64,000 nt of DNA from Chryseobacterium sp. CH21. Lineage in GTDB: Bacteria > Bacteroidota > Bacteroidia > Flavobacteriales > Weeksellaceae. The translations under genes were made by a program, and so were the position numbers. Below, piece after piece: positions 54,621 to 62,584 of this stretch. Below the pieces are notes generated by a model, which was given only the letters and a program-made list of their open reading frames with translations, was not told the origin of the DNA and ran no database searches. The first letter of the stretch is position 1, and every line of letters begins with the position of its first letter. The stretch is from the NCBI RefSeq assembly GCF_004119445.1, contig NZ_QICI01000051.1, positions 1 through 64,000 of the forward strand, written 5' to 3'.

Positions 54621-55339
54621 TTGGATGGATATGGATTGGTATTGGGCTGTTTTCTTTAACAACATTATTGATTACGTTATTGGTGATTAATTATTTAAAA
54701 AGTATAAAGAAAAACAAGCAGAAGGTCTCCAGGATAGTTCGGAATACAAGAAATGAACATTGGGAGAATATCCTGCTTTTACAGGAACAGGACAGAGAAC
54801 GTCTGGCAGAAGAGCTTCACGATAATATCATCTCACAGTTGAATCTTCTCCGTTTGAATCTTAATGATAAAAATCCTGAGGAGCTTAATCGTGATTTAAA
54901 AAGGTCTATGCAGCTGATCAGGGAATTGTCACATAATCTTACACCACCGGATCTTGATGAAATTGAACTGGCGGATTTGATTGCAGATTATCTCGAACAG
55001 ATTAATAAAAATATAGAAGTGATTTTCCGGCATATCTCCATACAAAAACACATCAGCAGTCCTGTGAAACTTAATCTTTTCAGAATCGTACAGGAACTGA
55101 TCACCAATATATTGAAGCATGCTGAAGCGACCAGAGTAGAAGTCACCTTAAGAATCTCTCTGAACTATCTGATGCTTACTATAGAAGATAACGGCAGAGG
55201 ATTTATCGCAGAAAGCCAGTCAGGAGGTATTGGTCTGAGAAATATTCAGTCACGGACACAAAAAATTAAAGCAACCTATAAACTTAAAACCCAGCCTGAA
55301 AAAGGTACAAAATTCATTGCCTGTATGGCAATACAATAA
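54590..55339 (+). CDS. sensor histidine kinase (HisKA_3/NarX type)
   Basis: 249 residues: one membrane helix (IWIGIGLFSLTTLLITLLVI), a HisKA_3 dimer helix with phospho-acceptor H77 in EELHDNI, and an HATPase domain with N-box ELITNILKHAEA, IEDNGRGF and GGIGLRNIQSRTQ. It partners the LuxR-type regulator 9 bases downstream. The start at 54590 overlaps the preceding membrane protein by 31 bases. No terminator or promoter is apparent between them. Confidence 0.87.
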   Translation: MWRWENQDQIVGWIWIGIGLFSLTTLLITLLVINYLKSIKKNKQKVSRIVRNTRNEHWENILLLQEQDRERLAEELHDNIISQLNLLRLNLNDKNPEELNRDLKRSMQLIRELSHNLTPPDLDEIELADLIADYLEQINKNIEVIFRHISIQKHISSPVKLNLFRIVQELITNILKHAEATRVEVTLRISLNYLMLTIEDNGRGFIAESQSGGIGLRNIQSRTQKIKATYKLKTQPEKGTKFIACMAIQ

Positions 55340-55347
55340 CAATAAAA

Positions 55348-56028
55348 ATGGAACACTCAACAATTAAAATCGGAATTGTAGATGACGATTTGCTGTTTGT
55401 ACAGCTTTTGAAAAATTATATTGAAAATAATGGAAACTATCAGATTGCTCTGACCTCTACAGGCGGGAATCAGTTTCTCACAGAGCAGGATTCCGCAGCT
55501 TTAGATATTTTGATTCTTGACCTGAGGATGACAAACGGTGACGGCCTTGAAGTAATGGCTGAATTGTCTAAAAGGGAAACAGAAACTAAAATCATTGTTC
55601 TTTCCAGCTTTTACCGCCGCTCATTCATGGGACAAATGCTGAAGATGGGAGCTCATGCTTTTTTACCAAAAGAAATTGAATTGGAAGAACTGCTGGCTGT
55701 CATCAAAACCGTTCATCATACGGGACATTATTTTTCCAATGATCAGATTGATGTCATGAGAACCCAGCTCTCCAATAAACTTCCGGAATTTCACGCTTTT
55801 TCCAGAAATGAACTCACAGAAAGAGAAATAGATGTTTTAAGACTGGTCTGCCAGCAGCTGAGTACTAAGGAAATTGCAGATTCTCTTTTTATCTCTCCCA
55901 AAACCGTAGAAACCCATAAGACCAATCTTATGATTAAAACCGGGGTGAAAAACATGGCAGGTCTCGTTATTTATGCCGTACAAAATAAGGTGATAGATCC
56001 TGATGAAATTGTGTTATTTGATAAATAG
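55348..56028 (+). CDS. LuxR/NarL-type response regulator
   Basis: 226 residues: receiver domain with D58 as phospho-acceptor (ILDLRMTNGDG) and K108 in FLPKE. The C-terminal LuxR HTH has LTEREIDVLRLVCQQLSTKEIADSLFISPKTVETHKTNL (parts). Cognate of the kinase immediately upstream. It is convergent with, and 68 bases from, the R-body array; this location suggests but does not prove that the reb genes are a target. A palindrome sits upstream of the reb operon. Confidence 0.93.
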   Translation: MEHSTIKIGIVDDDLLFVQLLKNYIENNGNYQIALTSTGGNQFLTEQDSAALDILILDLRMTNGDGLEVMAELSKRETETKIIVLSSFYRRSFMGQMLKMGAHAFLPKEIELEELLAVIKTVHHTGHYFSNDQIDVMRTQLSNKLPEFHAFSRNELTEREIDVLRLVCQQLSTKEIADSLFISPKTVETHKTNLMIKTGVKNMAGLVIYAVQNKVIDPDEIVLFDK

Positions 56029-56044
56029 TTTCTACCCAAAAAGA

Positions 56045-56074
56045 ATCAGGGAGCACATGACTGTACTCCCTGAT
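56045..56074 (-). terminator. terminator of the reb operon
   Basis: Perfect stem ATCAGGGAG (56045-56053) / CTCCCTGAT (56066-56074), followed on the minus strand by TCTTTTTGGG. It lies between the response regulator and the last RebB gene. Confidence 0.65.
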
Positions 56075-56095
56075 AACAAGAAATCTAAAAATACA

Positions 56096-56359
56096 CTATA
56101 ATTTAGGATTCAATACTTTAGCAATAGAAACTGCATCTGCTACAGTGTCCAGGCTATAGATCTGCAGAATACCCTGAGTAGTGGCTGCCTGACCTAAAAT
56201 GTTTTGTTGGTTTTGTGCATTTACTGCATTTTCAAACATGATTCCTGTAGAATGGGCAGCAGATTGATATACGTTACTTAAAGCCATTGCAGGAGATTCT
56301 GCTACTACTTTTACGTTCGACTGTGTTACTGCGTCTGTGATTTGTTCGTTTACTGGCAT
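56096..56359 (-). CDS. RebB family R-body protein, copy 1 (3'-most)
   Basis: 87 residues, starting MPVNEQITDAVTQSNVKVV with the RebB core AAHSTGIMFENAVNAQNQQN and TQGILQIYSLDTVADAVS. RebB proteins assemble into R-bodies, coiled ribbons known from Caedibacter that unroll on stimulus. This is the last of five tandem paralogues. Together with copy 5 it shares the ILGQ and TVADAV variants, unlike the three inner copies, pointing to a duplication or gene conversion. It has a slightly longer C-terminus (LNPKL). Confidence 0.92.
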   Translation of the reverse strand: MPVNEQITDAVTQSNVKVVAESPAMALSNVYQSAAHSTGIMFENAVNAQNQQNILGQAATTQGILQIYSLDTVADAVSIAKVLNPKL

Positions 56360-56441
56360 AATGATTATTGTTTATTTGGGTTAAAATTAACCGGGTTTTC
56401 CGGTTGTTTAGATAATAGTTTTAAAGAGGTCCGAAAATGGA

Positions 56442-56699
56442 TTACGGAGTAAGGATTTTTGCCATAGAAACAGCATCTGCTATAGTATCCAGGCTGTAGA
56501 TTTGTGCAATACCCTGTGTAGTAGCTGCCTGAGTGACAACGTTCTGTTGGTTTTGGGCGCTCACTGCATTTTCAAACATGATTCCTGTAGAATGTGCTGC
56601 TGTCTGATATACGTTGGCTATAGCCATTGCAGGAGATTCTGCAACTACCTTTACGTTCGACTGTGTTACTGCGTCTGTGATTTGTTCGTTTACTGGCAT
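56442..56699 (-). CDS. RebB family R-body protein, copy 2
   Basis: 85 residues with the RebB core AAHSTGIMFENAVSAQNQQN, AIANVYQTAAHST and TQGIAQIYSLDTIADAVSMAKIL. It differs at few positions from its neighbours. Starts come every ~340 bases in the array. Its upstream spacer carries the strongest of the CCGG hairpins. Confidence 0.93.
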   Translation of the reverse strand: MPVNEQITDAVTQSNVKVVAESPAMAIANVYQTAAHSTGIMFENAVSAQNQQNVVTQAATTQGIAQIYSLDTIADAVSMAKILTP

Positions 56700-56784
56700 A
56701 ATGATTATTGTTTATTTGGGGTTAAAAAACAACCGGAAGATCCGGTTGTTCGGATAAGGAATTTAAGCTGTTCGCAAAAATGAA

Positions 56785-57042
56785 TTACGGATTAAGGATT
56801 TTCGCCATAGAAACAGCATCAGCAATGGTATCCAGACTGTAGATCTGAGTGATACCCTGTGTAGTGGCTGCCTGAGAGACAATGTTCTGTTGGTTTTGCG
56901 TATTCACTGCATTTTCAAACATGATTCCTGTAGAATGTGCAGCAGATTGATACACGTTAGCTAAAGCCATTGCAGGAGATTCTGCTACTACTTTTACGTT
57001 GGATTGTGTTACTGCGTCTGTGATTTTTTCGTTTACTGGCAT
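56785..57042 (-). CDS. RebB family R-body protein, copy 3
   Basis: 85 residues beginning MPVNEKITDAVTQ (Lys in place of Gln at position 6), with ALANVYQSAAHSTGIMFENAVNTQNQQN and TQGITQIYSLDTIADAV. Only changes typical of drifting paralogues are seen, with no break, so selection appears to keep it. Confidence 0.93.
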   Translation of the reverse strand: MPVNEKITDAVTQSNVKVVAESPAMALANVYQSAAHSTGIMFENAVNTQNQQNIVSQAATTQGITQIYSLDTIADAVSMAKILNP

Positions 57043-57122
57043 AATGATTATTGTTTATTTGGGTTAAAATAACCGGGTGTTCCGGCTCTGAAATGATTGT
57101 ATTCTGCGGTATGCAAAATGGG

Positions 57123-57380
57123 TTAAGGTTTAAGAATTTTAGCAATTGAAATAGCATCAGCAATGGTATCTTTACTGTAAATTTGAGTGATACCCTGCGT
57201 AGTGGCTGCTTGTGTCACGATGTTGTGCTGATTTTGATTGTTCATCGCATTTTCAAACATGATTCCTGTTGAATGGGCGGCAGATTGGTACACGTTAGCG
57301 ATCGCCATTGCAGGAGATTCTGCTACTACTTTTACATTGGATTGGGTTACTGCATCTGTGATTTGTTCGTTAACTGGCAT
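57123..57380 (-). CDS. RebB family R-body protein, copy 4
   Basis: 85 residues, the most divergent array member: AMNNQNQHNIV in place of AVNAQNQQNIL, YSKDTIADAISIAKILKP. The RebB core AAHSTGIMFEN is unchanged. It may form a heteromeric subunit; that is inference from divergence. Confidence 0.92.
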   Translation of the reverse strand: MPVNEQITDAVTQSNVKVVAESPAMAIANVYQSAAHSTGIMFENAMNNQNQHNIVTQAATTQGITQIYSKDTIADAISIAKILKP

Positions 57381-57462
57381 AATGATTTTGGTTTATTAAG
57401 GTTAAAAAACGACCGGATTTTCCGGCTTAGAGAATGACTTTTTCTCAAAAAAGGTTAAAAAA

Positions 57463-57720
57463 TTAAGGCTTAAGGATCTTAGCAATTGAAACTGCATCTG
57501 CTACCGTATCCAGGCTGTAGATCTGCAGAATACCCTGAGTGGTTGCTGCCTGACCCAAAATGTTCTGTTGGTTTTGTGCATTCACTGCATTTTCAAACAT
57601 AATTCCTGTAGAATGTGCAGCAGATTGGTACACGTTGGCTAGAGCCATTGCAGGAGATTCTCCTACTACTTTCACGTTAGATTGCGTTACTGCGTCTGTG
57701 ATTTGTTCATTAACTGGCAT
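57463..57720 (-). CDS. RebB family R-body protein, copy 5 (5'-most of the array)
   Basis: 85 residues, close to copy 1 in its C-terminal half (ILGQAATTQGILQIYSLDTVADAVSIAKIL) and with a Gly at VVGESPAMAL. The first gene of the array, with a 463-base non-coding stretch upstream containing a short hairpin, so it may have its own promoter. Confidence 0.92.
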   Translation of the reverse strand: MPVNEQITDAVTQSNVKVVGESPAMALANVYQSAAHSTGIMFENAVNAQNQQNILGQAATTQGILQIYSLDTVADAVSIAKILKP

Positions 57721-58183
57721 AATTGTAATTGTTTTTTTGAGATTGAATCTCGGTTAATAATTATTTAAGGTAAACTAGTTTTATGTTGTATTTTTAAACT
57801 CACCACAGATCCTCCAGATGAAAAGATTTCAAAGGCATTGGTATTGACAGGTTATGAATAAATTAGACTTGAAGGGTGGCTCTGAATACAATGGTTGAAA
57901 CCCTATCTGTAAAATCTGCGCGAGTTTAAAGCATATTGTATGGTAAAAGGATGCGGCTTCTATTTTTAATTTTAATATCTGTCTTAAAAATAAATCCCTG
58001 CAGGTATGCTGATAATGCCGGATTCCTTTGGGCAAATATGGATTCTGAATGACTGCTTTTGGGCATAGACAGCATCTGAAAGAAAGTGCAAAATAAATGT
58101 TGACCTGATTGTATTATGTTGAGGGCACCAGCTTTCATCTTTGCAGGGAAATAAACCGCATCCGTAGTTTTTGGGAAATTGAA
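57721..58183. other. non-coding stretch between the 58184 gene and the RebB array
   Basis: 463 bases without a credible gene; small frames on both strands have no family features. It holds the GAGATTGAATCTC hairpin at its array end. No TAnnTTTG was found on the minus strand. It may contain a leader or the array promoter. Confidence 0.45.
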
Positions 58184-58411
58184 TCAGAAACGTCCTTTTC
58201 TTAAGGCATCCAGTTCTCTGATTTTCATATTTTTTGGACTCATCTTTTTTAAGCCCATGACATAATTGCTGATCCCGGTCATGTTGTTCCGTTGTTGATT
58301 TAATGCAGAATTGATCTGCATCTGTCCGGTAGAATGAGCACTTACCTGTGTTGAAATAGCCTGAGGCACGGCAGTAGACATTCCTGTAATGATTACATTA
58401 ATTTCGTCCAT
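58184..58411 (-). CDS. short RebB-like protein
   Basis: 75 residues. The stretch AISTQVSAHSTGQMQINSAL matches the RebB core in spacing (AHSTG-x-M-x3-N/S), though the rest differs; the C-terminus is basic (ELDALRKGRF). Probably a divergent R-body subunit or assembly factor. It lies 22 bases after the 58433 gene in the same operon. Confidence 0.65.
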   Translation of the reverse strand: MDEINVIITGMSTAVPQAISTQVSAHSTGQMQINSALNQQRNNMTGISNYVMGLKKMSPKNMKIRELDALRKGRF

Positions 58412-58432
58412 ATTAATTTAATTTTGATGGTT

Positions 58433-58816
58433 TTAAGGTCTGATATTGCCGAATCTGGCATTCAGTTTATTCATTCGGTCCATGATTTTGAGTTCCTTCT
58501 CTTTTACCTTTGCCGATGACGCTTCCTGAAGCTTTTTCAACTGTTCTTCATAGTTCATGACAGGAGTATCAGGAGGAGCTGGTGTGGCAATCTGAATCTG
58601 TGCAGATTCCTGCTGTTTTACAGCTTCTTCCAGCTTTTCCAGGAGAGGAGCAAGCGATTTCATGGTCTCTTTGACAGCTTTGTCTTTGATATAGTTCACG
58701 ATTTCATCTTCATGCTTCAAGACAAAAGGCATGATTTCTTTTTCTATCATTTCTGGTTCTGTCACGGGTACCGGAGTTTTGGGAACGGGAGCTTTCTTGC
58801 GGATTCTTCTGCGCAT
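58433..58816 (-). CDS. basic, coiled-coil protein of the reb operon
   Basis: 127 residues, beginning MRRRIRKKAPVPKTPVPV (strongly basic, Pro-rich). Then come acidic/helical segments with heptad-like repeats (MKSLAPLLEKLEEAVKQQ; YEEQLKKLQEASSAKVKEKEL). No known domain. It sits between the 58847 protein and the short RebB-like gene and is likely a structural or assembly component. Confidence 0.6.
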   Translation of the reverse strand: MRRRIRKKAPVPKTPVPVTEPEMIEKEIMPFVLKHEDEIVNYIKDKAVKETMKSLAPLLEKLEEAVKQQESAQIQIATPAPPDTPVMNYEEQLKKLQEASSAKVKEKELKIMDRMNKLNARFGNIRP

Positions 58817-58846
58817 ACCTATTGTTTTGAAAAATTATACAACTTA

Positions 58847-59677
58847 CTACAGCAGATAATTGATAAATGCAGAAGCAGATTTCCAGTCGCGGTTGAGATC
58901 TTTAACCACGTTATATCCCGTTATCTCTAAAACGATACATGCTGAGATCGCACTGGCAGACAACATTTCTTTCAACTGATGCGGAGGAAGGGTTAGAATA
59001 TAATCATCCGGAATGATAAGCGGCTTGGTACCGGATGAAGGTGTTTCATTCACCACAATACTTAAGATTTCCTGAAAGTAATGGGCAATCAGCTTGGAAG
59101 CCTGAAACTCCAGTTCCCTTTTTAATGCAACCACTTCATCCTGAGTCACCAGTTCTGAAATGGCACTTACATCCACATCATGTACAGAATATTGCGCTTC
59201 ACCTGTATTTGATGGCGTGATGGTAATATCAGTTTTGAGCGTCCATTTTGATTTTTCAAGATTAATAGTGAGAAGCTTTGAATCATAATCCGGAACAGCA
59301 ATTTCGTTCAGGGTGGTAAGCGGTAAGATTCTTACATTGCAGTAAAAGACCTTTGGATCATCCAGTTTGACCATGATCACGGCAATTCCTGTCGATTTAT
59401 CTTTAGGTTCTACCACAAAAGACTGAAAATGATTGTACCTTTTGCCTCCTCTGTTGAGGCAGTTCACCAGTCTTATTGAAGGCTGAATATTAATATCAGA
59501 AGTCTGAAGATTAAATACAAAACGCTCCGAATTGTGTTCCGTCTTTTTAGGTTCTGCACTTTTGGTGTCCAGATAATTGATTTCACTGTTTTTGATCAGA
59601 TACAGTCTTTCATTTAAATCATTTAAACTTTCCAGGTTTAAAATTTTGGCGGGTTTGGTTACTGAGGAATAATTCAT
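58847..59677 (-). CDS. uncharacterised protein of the reb operon
   Basis: 276 residues, soluble, beta-rich central part (KSKWTLKTDITITP, FVVEPKDKSTGIAVIMVKLDD) and helical C-terminus (VALKRELEFQASKLIAHYFQEIL). I do not recognise the family. Its ATG overlaps the stop of the preceding gene as ATGA, so it is translationally coupled to the 59674-60415 protein, suggesting a common assembly function. Confidence 0.65.
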   Translation of the reverse strand: MNYSSVTKPAKILNLESLNDLNERLYLIKNSEINYLDTKSAEPKKTEHNSERFVFNLQTSDINIQPSIRLVNCLNRGGKRYNHFQSFVVEPKDKSTGIAVIMVKLDDPKVFYCNVRILPLTTLNEIAVPDYDSKLLTINLEKSKWTLKTDITITPSNTGEAQYSVHDVDVSAISELVTQDEVVALKRELEFQASKLIAHYFQEILSIVVNETPSSGTKPLIIPDDYILTLPPHQLKEMLSASAISACIVLEITGYNVVKDLNRDWKSASAFINYLL

Positions 59678-60415
59678 CTCTTATTTATTTTAATTTTTTC
59701 AATGAGTTGGGCGATTATTGTTTTTTTCTTTGGGCTTTCTTCAGAATCATCTGAATGAATTACTGCTTCTTTAATCTCTGGTTTTACGAGTGGCTGTGCC
59801 AGTTTAACTGACTTTAATACTAATTTTCCCCCATGATCAGCCGTGATAAAGCTTTTTCTCATGCCTTCGTTTTCTGATGAGACTTTTTCCGGAACCGGAT
59901 CTACTCGTTTTTTTTTCAGGATCTTCAGTCTCAGGAATTACTTCCGTATAAGATGGGGGAGAAGGAGGTGCTTCTGAGACAGGAAGCGTGTTGACATTAT
60001 AAATAGTATTGGAAATTTTAGCCTTTACTTCAGCATATTCACTTACCATTTTGAATAAGTCTTTCATCATTTCATTTCCTTTTCCTGCATCCTGACCCTG
60101 AAGATTCTCTGACATCTGAACAGAGGTTTCTTTACTTCCCGGAGCTGGCCCGAAAGTCGTTCCATAGGTCAGTAAATTATTGGCTAACCTGCTTAATGCA
60201 ATAAGACCTACCTGCTCGAATCCTTTTAAAAAAGACTGTAAATCCTGAACCATCATTCCTGTAGACTGTTCTATCATTACTTTCGTTACTCCGGTCATTG
60301 GAGAAGCCTTAGGGGGAGCCAATACCTCACTGTTCACAAATACTACAGCTTTCTCCGCCGGAGTGGTAGCATTGGCCGCCTGGGATTGTTGGCTTTCACT
60401 GTTGTGTTCACTCAT
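59674..60415 (-). pseudogene. reb operon protein with RebB-like core, interrupted at an A9 run
   Basis: The first part (MSEHNSESQQ...) has VMIEQSTGMMVQDLQSFLKG, an STG-x-M motif like the RebB core, then Pro/Ser-rich linkers. The frame turns into a basic tail and stop at 59837 after EDPEKKTSRSG. The next frame continues RVDPVPEKVSSENEGMRKSFITADHGGKLVL and ends at 59674 in a stop overlapping the 58847 gene start. The switch lies at a 9-base A run (59908-59916 on the plus strand as T9). Removing one A gives 246 residues. This could be a sequencing indel or real ribosome/polymerase slippage at A9. Confidence 0.65.
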
Positions 60416-60432
60416 GATGGTAAGATTTTAGG

Positions 60433-60648
60433 TTATCCTTTTAAAATTTTAATGGCATCTGCAACAATCGCAGGGTTGAGCTGGTTCAAGTTCTGCTGGT
60501 TTGTCACAGAATTCTGAATGGAAATACCACTGGCATGGGTGGCCATCTGGTAAAGCATACTCATAGCCTGTGCGGGAGACTCACCAAGTACGGTAACGTT
60601 GGTTTGCGTTACTGCATCTGTAGTCTGGGTGTTTACTGTATCTGCCAT
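60433..60648 (-). CDS. RebB family R-body protein, first gene of the operon
   Basis: 71 residues: MADTVNTQTTDAVTQTNVTV, then SPAQAMSMLYQMATHASGISIQNSVTNQQN, with the core in the form HASGISIQN. Shorter than the tandem RebB copies (missing the TQG...YSLDT segment). It is 17 bases before the 59674-60415 gene. Homology rests on the shared N-terminal and core pattern. Confidence 0.82.
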   Translation of the reverse strand: MADTVNTQTTDAVTQTNVTVLGESPAQAMSMLYQMATHASGISIQNSVTNQQNLNQLNPAIVADAIKILKG

Positions 60649-60796
60649 ATTCTTGTTTTAATGGGTTACTATTGTTTTTATTTTCAAACATCTTTTTTCA
60701 AAGACTTTTCTTTCAACTCAACCTTTATATTATTTTTTGATTAAGTCTTTACTGGGAGATTGTTGATCTCTTTTGTCTGATACAAATTTCATCAAA

Positions 60797-60810
60797 CAAA
60801 ATATATTTTG
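60797..60810. promoter_or_regulatory. 14-bp perfect palindrome upstream of the reb operon
   Basis: CAAAATATATTTTG, self-complementary, 149 bases before the first reb ATG. The reverse reads TATATTTTG, one base too long for the -7 consensus. A regulator site is possible, but AT-rich palindromes arise by chance. Confidence 0.4.
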
Positions 60811-60931
60811 ATTAAGGGAAAAAACTGAATTTTAAAAAATAAGGGAATTCTCTCATGAGTGAAATTTTGAAAGAATGAATCGTATTTTAAAAATAATAAC
60901 CCCAAAAACAATTCTATAAGTTTAATTTGAT

Positions 60932-60987
60932 AAACACTCAAACACTCAAACACTCAAACACTCAAACACTCAAACGCTCGAACGCTC
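60932..60987. repeat. tandem repeat AAACACTC x 5 with two variants
   Basis: Five perfect AAACACTC units then AAACGCTC and GAACGCTC (7 units of 8 bp), followed by GAAACCCGAA. It belongs to the CTCAAAC family of intergenic repeats and lies between the divergent reb operon and 61120 gene. Confidence 0.95.
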
Positions 60988-61119
60988 GAAACCCGAATAC
61001 ATCATCCGTAAATACGGGTAAACCCTGAGTTTCCGAAAATGGGTGCATCCCCTCTATATCAGCCATCGCTTTACCTTGAAATTTGTCTGATCATCTATTC
61101 TAACATTTAAAATCATAAT

Positions 61120-62580
61120 ATGAATAATCAGAACAACACAAATTCGGAAGTGGTAATTCCCTTTATAATAGTGCAGCCGGGATACGCCACAGGAGATATG
61201 TTTGCTATTGCGGCAACCTTGATCAACAATCAACAATACCATGTATTAATATCTACAACGATGGATGAACATGAAAATGTGAGAGATCCGTATGACAAGA
61301 GTAAATCAATTAGAGAGTTCTACAGAAGCTCAGGAATAGAAGAATACAGGATACATACTCATAATGTGAATGAAGTGAGAGCTCCCGGATTGGCAAGTCA
61401 GCTGAAAATGGAAGCATTCAATATCATAAGAGAGCAATATAAAAATGATTTATCAAAAAGAGCATTTGAAAATAAATACTACAAGCCTGTAGGAGAGGGA
61501 ACTCAGTATATCGCCAAAAATTTTTCTGAGGAAATGAGGAACCAATTAAAAGTTGCTTGGGAAATCAACGGAAGTCAGGATGATGCAATCAAAATATGGT
61601 TGGAAACACAGGGAATACCTACAAGCGGAAATAATTTACTGATTTTATGGTCCCGTTTCAGCGGAAAAGGCGGAGATATTCATATAGAACATGATACCAG
61701 TTATTGGGGAATTAAGCAGATTGTACACAGAGTGGCGGATATGTATGATGCCGTTATCATTACCGGAGATAAAGGATATGTGAAAGAAAGAGCAAAGAAA
61801 TATGATGAAACAGCCAATGAGATTAATGTACACTATCAATCCAGAAAGGTATTCAATATTACAGAATTCTGGAAAGGAAACTCTCCTGCACTGGATGCCT
61901 GGGGAGGAAACACCCGTTTGGGGCAGTTCAAGCTTTATGATTATTTTCAGAGACACTTTCAGAATGTAAAACATCTTGGCTTCAGAAGTGGTAATCTGGA
62001 AGTAATGGCTATGCTGGGATATCAGGTTCGGTATATGGAAGAAGAAGGAAGTGAAAGTGGAGGCAGAATGACCACATGGTTCGATAACGGAAATGGTGAA
62101 ACAGCACTAGGAGGGAGAGCAACCGGATATGAACGGCTTGTATTAACAGAACCTCCTACAAGATCCGGTAAATTTATTCAGTATCGGATCCAGGAAATCA
62201 ACAGAGAAACTAAGGAAAGAAAAGCCCCCTTAGAACAAAGAATTAAAGATTTGGAAAATAGCGGTCAAGCTGCGGATAGCCCAGATATCAATGATCTGAA
62301 GAAAGAGATAAAAATAATAGATAATGAGGGTGAAGCCAGAAAAAAAATATTTGCAGGTCCCGAAATGGCTCCCTTTCGTAAAGATCAAATTCCACCAACC
62401 CCGATACTTAAAAAAGACAAAGAAAGGTTTTCAGAAGGTTTCAGCGAACTTGATATGAAGATTATTCTCCGTTATTTACAACCCTCAGACTGGGTAGAAA
62501 GAGAAACAGGATATCAACGTATTATCGGGCAACGAAATAAAAGCTATGAAAGATTATTAGAGAGCTCGGAAATAGGCTAG
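61120..62580 (+). CDS. uncharacterised 486-residue protein next to the reb operon
   Basis: Soluble, no signal peptide or membrane segment. The N-terminal VIPFIIVQPGYATGDMFAIAATL and mid-region NNLLILWSRFSGKGG, AVIITGDKGYVKERAKKYD, then RSGNLEVMAMLGYQVRYMEEE resemble alternating Rossmann-like units; a GT-B-type glycosyltransferase-like fold is conceivable but not supported by any motif I can verify. The C-terminal part is charged and helical (EQRIKDLENSG; DDLKKEIKII type). Divergent from the reb operon; could be its cargo, partner or an unrelated gene. A 19-bp hairpin ends it. Confidence 0.7.
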   Translation: MNNQNNTNSEVVIPFIIVQPGYATGDMFAIAATLINNQQYHVLISTTMDEHENVRDPYDKSKSIREFYRSSGIEEYRIHTHNVNEVRAPGLASQLKMEAFNIIREQYKNDLSKRAFENKYYKPVGEGTQYIAKNFSEEMRNQLKVAWEINGSQDDAIKIWLETQGIPTSGNNLLILWSRFSGKGGDIHIEHDTSYWGIKQIVHRVADMYDAVIITGDKGYVKERAKKYDETANEINVHYQSRKVFNITEFWKGNSPALDAWGGNTRLGQFKLYDYFQRHFQNVKHLGFRSGNLEVMAMLGYQVRYMEEEGSESGGRMTTWFDNGNGETALGGRATGYERLVLTEPPTRSGKFIQYRIQEINRETKERKAPLEQRIKDLENSGQAADSPDINDLKKEIKIIDNEGEARKKIFAGPEMAPFRKDQIPPTPILKKDKERFSEGFSELDMKIILRYLQPSDWVERETGYQRIIGQRNKSYERLLESSEIG

Positions 62581-62584
62581 AAAT

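Larger units (their letters stand above)
56389..57751 (-). promoter_or_regulatory. conserved hairpins ahead of each RebB gene
   Basis: Each array gene has an inverted repeat about 20-45 bases upstream of its ATG. Examples are AACCGG-N5-CCGGTT (56389-56405), a 10-bp stem AACAACCGGA / TCCGGTTGTT (56728-56750), weaker CCGG pairs near 57072 and 57413, and GAGATT-G-AATCTC (57739-57751) before copy 5. They have no T tracts on the minus strand, so they look like mRNA stability or processing elements rather than terminators. Confidence 0.6.

Noticed and set aside
56096..57720. CRISPR array from the regular ~340 bp spacing
   Set aside because: The units are intact RebB ORFs with conserved hairpins, not short direct repeats with unique spacers, and no cas genes are near.
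57926..58138. Possible degenerate RebB copy between array and 58184 gene
   Set aside because: The encoded peptides lack the AHSTG core or N-terminal MPVNE pattern on either strand.
60929..60990. Phage attachment or origin iterons
   Set aside because: The 8-bp units match the dispersed CTCAAAC family; no replication, integrase or phage gene is nearby.
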